Assembly (NCBI GenBank): GCA_002362155.1
Contig: DETN01000214.1
Span: 1 to 16,893, forward strand
Origin: Lachnospiraceae bacterium UBA3287
Lineage (GTDB): Bacteria > Bacillota > Clostridia > Lachnospirales > Lachnospiraceae
Direction of reading: 5' to 3'
Length of the DNA: 16,893 nt
Below, in pieces: positions 12,499 to 16,893 of the stretch. Made by a program: the position numbers and the translations under genes. The notes beneath the pieces were generated by a model. That model was given only the letters and a program-made list of their open reading frames with translations, did no database searches and was not told where the DNA came from. The number at the start of each line of letters is the position of its first letter. The stretch's first letter is position 1.

Positions 12499-13728
12499 TC
12501 ACTCCTCCAGGGGATCCTCCCTGCGTTTTACGATCTTCTCTCCCTGGGCGTCCACCAGGATGATCTCGTCGGTCTCCAGGGCCCTTCTCACCATCTCGTC
12601 GATCTTTTCGGAAAGATTCTTTTCATGGTCCCGGATCACTTCCGCCTTGGGCTTTGTCACGGGGTGCTTTGCCACAAAGATGGTGCAGCAGTCCTCGTAG
12701 GGAAGGATGGAGGTCTCGAAGGTGCCGATCTTCTTGGAGATGGCAACGATCTCCTCCTTGTCCATGCCGATCACGGGACGGAAGACGGGAAGGGTGCAGA
12801 CCTCGTTGGTCACGTTCAGGGCCGCCAGGGTCTGGGATGCTACCTGGCCGATGCTCTCGCCGGTGACCAGTCCCAGGCATCCGCTCCTCTTTGCCAGGAG
12901 CTCCGCGATCCGCATCATGTAGCGGCGCATGATGATGGTCAGCTCGTCATGGGGACACTGCTCGTAGATATAGAGCTGGATCTCCGTGAAGTTGATGTTG
13001 TGCAGATAGATGGGGCCGGTATAGCGGGCCACCAGGGAGGCCAGGTCCTTGACCTTCTGCAGGGCGCGCTCGCTGGTATAGGGCGGAGCGTTGTAATAGA
13101 CGGCGTCCAGCCTGACGCCGCGCTTGCCGATCATGTATCCCGCCACGGGGGAATCGATGCCGCCGGAAAGCAGCAGCATGGTCTTGCCGCCGATGCCGCA
13201 GGGCAGTCCGCCGGGCCCGGGGATCTCGTGGGAATAGAAGAACATCTTCTCCCGGATCTCCACGTTCATCATGATCTCGGGACTGTGGACATCCACGCTG
13301 AAACGGGGCAGGGCCTCCAGGATGGCGTGGCCCAGCTCCGCGTTGACCTCCAGGGAATCCATGGGATAGGTCTTGTTGGGACGCTTGGTATGGACCTTGA
13401 AGGTATGGTCTCCCTGGGGATATTCCTCCTCCATGAAGGCCACCACTGCTTTCTTCAGTTCTTCAATGGGCATGATGTCCCGGATCTGTACGGGGCAGAT
13501 GCCGCAGATGCCGAAGACGCGGCCAAGCTTTTCCACGGCGTCGTCGTAGTCATAGTCGGACCTGCATTCGATGAAGATGCGGCCGTAGATCCTGTTGACG
13601 GAAAATTTTCCGTCCACGCTCTTCAGGGCCAGACGGATCTGGCTGCAGAGGGCCTCCTCGAAGACGTGGCGGTTCTTTCCCTTGGTCCCGATCTCGGCGT
13701 ACTTTATAAGAAATGCCTGGTATTTCAT
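12499..13728 (-). CDS. thiI: tRNA 4-thiouridine synthase ThiI (without rhodanese domain)
   Basis: Adenylates uridine-8 of tRNA and inserts sulfur to form 4-thiouridine. The 409-residue protein has the N-terminal ferredoxin-like/THUMP region (to about 165, KYAEIGTKGKNR at 9-20), and a PP-loop ATPase domain with SGGIDSP (188-194) and the conserved PYEDCCTIF segment with C347/C348, equivalent to the disulfide cysteine of E. coli ThiI. It stops where E. coli ThiI continues into its rhodanese domain; this short form is normal in Bacillus and clostridia, where the cysteine desulfurase hands persulfide sulfur over directly. That fits the desulfurase gene 32 bases upstream. The ATG at 13728 follows AAAGGATAAAAGG. 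A role in thiamin thiazole synthesis is less likely for rhodanese-less forms. It ends the prmA-to-thiI unit; no canonical terminator follows apart from the shared hairpin at 12341. Confidence 0.96.
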   Translation of the reverse strand: MKYQAFLIKYAEIGTKGKNRHVFEEALCSQIRLALKSVDGKFSVNRIYGRIFIECRSDYDYDDAVEKLGRVFGICGICPVQIRDIMPIEELKKAVVAFMEEEYPQGDHTFKVHTKRPNKTYPMDSLEVNAELGHAILEALPRFSVDVHSPEIMMNVEIREKMFFYSHEIPGPGGLPCGIGGKTMLLLSGGIDSPVAGYMIGKRGVRLDAVYYNAPPYTSERALQKVKDLASLVARYTGPIYLHNINFTEIQLYIYEQCPHDELTIIMRRYMMRIAELLAKRSGCLGLVTGESIGQVASQTLAALNVTNEVCTLPVFRPVIGMDKEEIVAISKKIGTFETSILPYEDCCTIFVAKHPVTKPKAEVIRDHEKNLSEKIDEMVRRALETDEIILVDAQGEKIVKRREDPLEE

Positions 13729-13760
13729 CCTTTTATCCTTTTTCCTTTATCTTTCCTGGC

Positions 13761-14918
13761 TCAGTGTCTGGTATATCTGCGAAGGAAGGGGATCAGCTCC
13801 TCCATGGCCGCTGCCGCCTCCTCCATGTCCTCTTTCGTGGTCATGACGGACATGCTGATGCGGACCGTGGAGTCGAGGCCGTCCTTCCCCAGGCCTATGG
13901 CCGAAAGGGTGGAGGAGACATGGGGCCTGTTGGATGCGCAGGCGGATCCTGCGGATACATACACTCCCTTGTCCTCCAGGGCGTGGAGCAGGACCTCTGC
14001 CCTGACGCCGGGTACGGTGACGCTGATGATGTGGGGCGCACCCTCTCTTCCTCTCCGGCCGTTGACAGAGACCTCCGGGATCTTCGTGATCCGGGAGATA
14101 AAGTCCTCCCTGAGGCTGTAGAGCCTCTCCGTGTCCTCGTCGAAGCTGTCGTAGAGCATCTTTGCCGCCAGGGCCATGCCGGCGGTCCCCGCCACGTTCT
14201 CGGTGCCGGAGCGGAGCCCCTTCTGCTGGCCGCCTCCGAAGAGGATGTTCTGGATCTTTACCTTATCGCCCACGTAGAGGAAGCCGACGCCCTTGGGGCC
14301 GTGGATCTTGTGGCCGGAAACGGTCAGAAGATCGATCTTCATCCTGGCGGGATAGATCCTGGCCTTGCCGAAGCCCTGGACCGCGTCCACATGGAAAAGG
14401 GTCCGGGGATTCTTCTTCTTTATGGCTTCCCCGATCTCGGCCACCGGCTGAACGGTGCCGATCTCGTTGTTGGTATGCATGACGGAGACCAGGATGGTGT
14501 CCTCTCTGACCGCTGCCGAAACGTCCGCAGGGTCCACCAGTCCTTCCCTGTCCACGGGAAGCACTGTCACCTCAAAGCCCCGGCTCTCCAGAAAGCGCAT
14601 GGTCTCCAGCACGGCGGGATGCTCTATGGGGGTGGTGACAAGGTGCATGCCGCTTCTTTTGCCCGCCATGGCGCAGCCGATGATGGCCAGGTTGTCCCCC
14701 TCGGTGCCGCAGGAGGTAAAAATAAGGTTATCGGGCTTTACCCTGAGGATCCCCGAAAGGATCTTCCTGGCCTCCCGGATATGCTTTTCCGCCTGGACGC
14801 CCTTGTGGTGCATGCTGGAGGGATTGCCGTAGTCCTCCAGATAGATCCTGCTCATCAGCTCTGCCGCCTGGGGAAAGCACCTGGTGGTGGCGGAGTTATC
14901 CAGATATATTTCTCTCAT
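13761..14918 (-). CDS. Cysteine desulfurase (NifS/IscS family) partnered with ThiI
   Basis: PLP enzyme that removes sulfur from cysteine and carries it as a persulfide. The 385-residue protein has IYLDNSATT near the start, the cofactor-stacking histidine H100 (IEHPA), the NNEIG segment (150-154), PLP lysine K204 in SGHKIHGPKG, and catalytic C327 in SAGSACASN. Its position immediately before thiI suggests it is the dedicated sulfur donor for 4-thiouridine, like B. subtilis NifZ; no IscU, SufU or other Fe-S scaffold gene is near. The ATG at 14918 has only a weak purine-rich AAAGAAAAAAG upstream, but the protein is full length from there. Which subfamily name (NifZ, IscS, NifS) applies cannot be settled by eye. 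Confidence 0.94.
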   Translation of the reverse strand: MREIYLDNSATTRCFPQAAELMSRIYLEDYGNPSSMHHKGVQAEKHIREARKILSGILRVKPDNLIFTSCGTEGDNLAIIGCAMAGKRSGMHLVTTPIEHPAVLETMRFLESRGFEVTVLPVDREGLVDPADVSAAVREDTILVSVMHTNNEIGTVQPVAEIGEAIKKKNPRTLFHVDAVQGFGKARIYPARMKIDLLTVSGHKIHGPKGVGFLYVGDKVKIQNILFGGGQQKGLRSGTENVAGTAGMALAAKMLYDSFDEDTERLYSLREDFISRITKIPEVSVNGRRGREGAPHIISVTVPGVRAEVLLHALEDKGVYVSAGSACASNRPHVSSTLSAIGLGKDGLDSTVRISMSVMTTKEDMEEAAAAMEELIPFLRRYTRH

Positions 14919-14955
14919 AGCTTTTTTCTTTCAGATCCGCTTACGTTTTTATGAC

Positions 14956-14971
14956 TGCCGCCGGGGCGGCA
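14956..14971 (-). repeat. GC-rich inverted repeat between rsmE and the desulfurase gene
   Basis: TGCCGCC (14956-14962) and GGCGGCA (14965-14971), a perfect 7-bp dyad with a 2-base centre, in the 82-base gap after rsmE. No T tract follows on the minus strand (GTCATAAAAACG), so it is not a canonical terminator. It could attenuate or process the transcript between the two genes. Confidence 0.35.
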
Positions 14972-15000
14972 CGGTAAGCAGAATATCACAGTTTTTTCCG

Positions 15001-15747
15001 TCAGGCAATCTCAAAGCGGTAGATCAGCCAGGACAGGACCACCATGGCGGCCGTTTCCGTCCTGAGGATCCTGCGGCCCAGGGAAATGGGACGGATCCCG
15101 AAGGAAGCCGCTTCTTCCACTTCGGCGGGGTCGAAGCCGCCTTCGGGGCCTATGAAGACAGAAACGCTCTGTCCCCTTTCCAGGGCGGAAAACATCGATC
15201 TGGTGCCCTCGCTGCCTTCCTGCAGCTCGTAGGGAAGGACCCTCAGATCCGACTCTGCTTCTGCCATCCTTACGGCCTCTTTCATGGTCATGGGCGGGTG
15301 CACCCTGGGGATCCTGGCCCGCTTGGACTGCATGGCCGCCGATTCCGCTATGGCCTGCCATCTCTGGAGCTTTTTCCCCTCTTTCCGGGGATCCAGCTTC
15401 ATGACGCAGCGCTTCATGGATACAGGCACGATGTCCGTGACCCCCAGCTCCACCGACTTCTGGATGATCCACTCCATCTTGTCGGACTTGGGAAGGCCCT
15501 GGAAAAGAATGACCCGGACCGGAAGCTCGGACTCTTCGGAAAGAAGGCCCTTCTTTTTCAGGATCACCGAATCCGGTCCGAAGGAATCGATCTCGTAGAG
15601 ATAACGGGCGCCGTCCTCTCCTCCCGATACGCTGACCTCTTCGCCCTTTTTCATGCGCAGGACGTTGGCCATATGGTTGTATTCACTGCCTTCCACCTGA
15701 AGGTATTCCCCTGCCATGCCGGAGGGGTCCGCAAATATATGGAGCAT
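15001..15747 (-). CDS. rsmE: 16S rRNA m3U1498 methyltransferase RsmE
   Basis: SPOUT-class methyltransferase that methylates N3 of U1498 in 16S rRNA on the assembled 30S subunit. The 248-residue protein shows an N-terminal PUA-like part with HMANVLRMKKGEEV (25-38) and the knotted C-terminal domain: QGLPKSDKMEWIIQKSVELG (83-102), SKRARIP (141-147), FIGPEGGF (198-205) and SLGRRILRTETA (222-233), the SAM-binding trefoil. The ATG at 15747 is chosen because AGAGG lies 5 nt upstream and the protein then starts MLHIFADPSG; an ATG at 15798 would add 17 residues and overlap prmA. The gap after prmA is 14 bases. The prmA-rsmE pair is very common in Firmicutes. Confidence 0.95.
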   Translation of the reverse strand: MLHIFADPSGMAGEYLQVEGSEYNHMANVLRMKKGEEVSVSGGEDGARYLYEIDSFGPDSVILKKKGLLSEESELPVRVILFQGLPKSDKMEWIIQKSVELGVTDIVPVSMKRCVMKLDPRKEGKKLQRWQAIAESAAMQSKRARIPRVHPPMTMKEAVRMAEAESDLRVLPYELQEGSEGTRSMFSALERGQSVSVFIGPEGGFDPAEVEEAASFGIRPISLGRRILRTETAAMVVLSWLIYRFEIA

Positions 15748-15761
15748 GGAAACCTCTTTCC

Positions 15762-16760
15762 TCAGGCCCTGGGACGGCAGCCGGTCACGCACCTCCACTC
15801 GCCCTGGGCGGTAATGCCGGTCACGGTAAGTCCGGCCTTTTCCATGGCCGCGGCCACGTCCTTCTCCCTGCCTTCAATGATGCCGGAGGTGATATATACG
15901 CCGCCGGGTTTAAGGCAGGCGGCCGCCTCGGGAGTCATGGGGATCAGGATGTCCGCCAGGATGTTGGCCACCACGATGTCGTACTTTCCGTATCCCACCT
16001 TATCCTGCACAGCTTTGTCGTCAATCAGGTTGCCCAGGATGACCTGGAATTTCTCCGGGTCCACCCCATTGTTCTTCATGTTGTCCAGGATGGCGGGCGG
16101 GGCGCAGGGATCCAGGTCGGTCCCCACAGCCGAGGAGGCCCCCAGCATCAGGGCCAGGATGGCCAGGATGCCGCTGCCGGTGCCCAGGTCCAGGATCCTG
16201 GTCTCGGGGGTCAGGTATTCCCGGATCTGCCGGATGCAGAGCTGGGTGGTCTCGTGCATGCCGGTGCCGAAGGCGGTGCCGGGATCGATGTGCAGGGTCA
16301 GACGGGGCTTTCTGGCCTCGGCCTCCGGGGTCTCCCAGGAGGGAATGACCAGAATGTCGTCGATCCAGAACTGGTGGAAGTACTGCTTCCAGTTGTTGAT
16401 CCAGTCCAGATCCTCGGTCTCGTCCACGGAAATGGTCCCGTCGCCGATGTCCACGCCCCAGCTGCGGACCCTTTCCAGCACTTCCTTCATTTCGGCGCGG
16501 ACCTGGTCCGCTGTCTTTGTTTCCTCTCCGGCCGTAAGGCTCCCGTCCTCATTTTCCTCCAGGAAAAAGCTCAGGAAGGCCTTTCCGTCGTCTGCCGGAC
16601 CCTCCGGCAGGATATCCACGAACATCTGCTCCTTTTCCGCCGCGGTCAACGGTACATTGTCTTCGATCTGCGCACCGTCAAGGCCGATCTCCTCCATCTC
16701 ACTGATCAGGATATCCTCGGCCTCTGCCGTGGTGCGGACTCTGAATCTCATCCACTTCAT
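15762..16760 (-). CDS. prmA: Ribosomal protein L11 methyltransferase PrmA
   Basis: Class I SAM methyltransferase that methylates lysines and the N terminus of ribosomal protein L11. The 332-residue protein has the N-terminal L11-recognition domain, a linker including DWINNWKQYF (119-128), LHIDPGTAFGTGMHETT (156-172), SAM motif I DLGTGSGILA (191-200) and the NILADI motif (266-271). The start is taken at ATG 16760 (MKWMRF), which agrees with clostridial homologues as I remember them; ATG 16751 is possible, and the frame is open further upstream to the window edge. None of these has a convincing Shine-Dalgarno. B. subtilis PrmA is about 310 residues; the extra length here is an acidic insert around residues 60-90. 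First gene of the unit continuing with rsmE. Confidence 0.94.
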   Translation of the reverse strand: MKWMRFRVRTTAEAEDILISEMEEIGLDGAQIEDNVPLTAAEKEQMFVDILPEGPADDGKAFLSFFLEENEDGSLTAGEETKTADQVRAEMKEVLERVRSWGVDIGDGTISVDETEDLDWINNWKQYFHQFWIDDILVIPSWETPEAEARKPRLTLHIDPGTAFGTGMHETTQLCIRQIREYLTPETRILDLGTGSGILAILALMLGASSAVGTDLDPCAPPAILDNMKNNGVDPEKFQVILGNLIDDKAVQDKVGYGKYDIVVANILADILIPMTPEAAACLKPGGVYITSGIIEGREKDVAAAMEKAGLTVTGITAQGEWRCVTGCRPRA

Positions 16761-16893
16761 TATAATCCGCGGGATACCACGTCCATAGGAGCAGCTGCAC
16801 CGCATGGGCGTGGAGGAACGCGGTCTTTTTTCTTTCCACGAAAGTCCGCGTACCTGCTGTCCCGCTTCCTCCTTTCTTATTATGAGATGCGTT
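16761..16893 (-). other. Region upstream of prmA with nested inverted repeats
   Basis: On the minus strand GGAGGAA (16866-16872) can pair with TTCCTCC (16812-16818), CCGCGT with ACGCGG (16846-16851 and 16818-16823), and GAAAG with CTTTC (16840-16844 and 16832-16836, 3-nt loop), giving a nested RNA structure about 35-110 bases before prmA. The AGGAGG there has no start codon at usable distance. A stop TAA at 16882-16884 in one frame may end an unseen upstream gene. No clear promoter is seen. Confidence 0.35.

Noticed and set aside
16759..16764. Minus-strand TATAAT as a promoter -10 for prmA
   Set aside because: It overlaps the ATG at 16760, so a start here would be downstream of the initiation codon, and the hexamer 17 bases upstream (TATGGA) does not resemble a -35.
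14884..16788. Plus-strand open frame of 634 codons antisense to rsmE and prmA
   Set aside because: It crosses two well-identified genes and their junction, and its composition changes abruptly at the gene boundary, as a shadow would.
16761..16893. Extension of prmA to the right edge of the window
   Set aside because: The frame is open but the added residues are unlike the family N terminus, which starts near MKW, and there is no ribosome site for an upstream ATG.
1..16893. Mobile element, CRISPR array, toxin-antitoxin, defence or biosynthetic cluster
   Set aside because: No transposase, integrase, repeat-spacer array, or accessory gene is visible; all sixteen genes are core or widespread clostridial families with tight syntenic spacing.

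Overview
The window looks like a chromosomal housekeeping segment of a moderately GC-rich, low-copy-mobile-DNA Firmicute of the class Clostridia, most probably Lachnospiraceae or a close relative. The evidence is a type III glutamine synthetase, an IreB homologue, a DUF1292 protein, ribonuclease J, the ThiI form without a rhodanese domain, and a degenerate HPr-like protein of a kind I associate with Lachnospiraceae. Shine-Dalgarno sequences are strong and five of sixteen genes appear to start with GTG or TTG. I see no tRNA, rRNA, insertion sequence, phage gene or CRISPR array, and no gene-free stretch longer than about 230 bases.

Layout, in the direction of transcription (fifteen genes on the minus strand, one on the plus strand). 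From the right edge: prmA, rsmE, a cysteine desulfurase and thiI (about 16760 down to 12499) form one compact unit for ribosome methylation and tRNA thiolation. It converges at 12294-12498 on a short plus-strand gene for an HPr-like protein (12048-12293), which has its own sigma-A type promoter, two dyad-symmetric sites and a strong terminator. Divergent from it is mtaB (11818-10418), then, after a good promoter, ireB, ruvX, a DUF1292 gene, rnj (RNase J), a short MltG-like membrane protein, trmR, trhP, glnN (type III glutamine synthetase), trkA and trkH, the last cut by the left window edge.

The functional theme is RNA maturation and translation. Seven of the sixteen genes modify tRNA, rRNA or a ribosomal protein: PrmA (L11), RsmE (16S rRNA), cysteine desulfurase plus ThiI (4-thiouridine-8), MtaB (ms2t6A37), and TrhP plus TrmR (hydroxylation then methylation of wobble uridine). 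RNase J adds mRNA turnover, and IreB and the MltG-like protein connect to cell-envelope control. The ireB-ruvX-DUF1292-(mltG)-trmR-trhP order resembles the B. subtilis yrzL-yrrK-yrzB-yrrL-yrrM-yrrN/O block, here with rnj inserted and with a nitrogen (glnN) and potassium (trkA-trkH) module attached at the end.

The points most worth following up are the HPr-like protein that keeps the regulatory serine but lacks the phosphocarrier histidine (Crh-like logic) together with the palindromes around its promoter, the MltG-like protein that lacks the catalytic domain, the glnN-trkA-trkH linkage, a potential structured leader before prmA, and a four-copy 14-bp tandem repeat between two convergent genes. 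I did not find an evident novel multi-gene system; most of the window is ordinary core genome.
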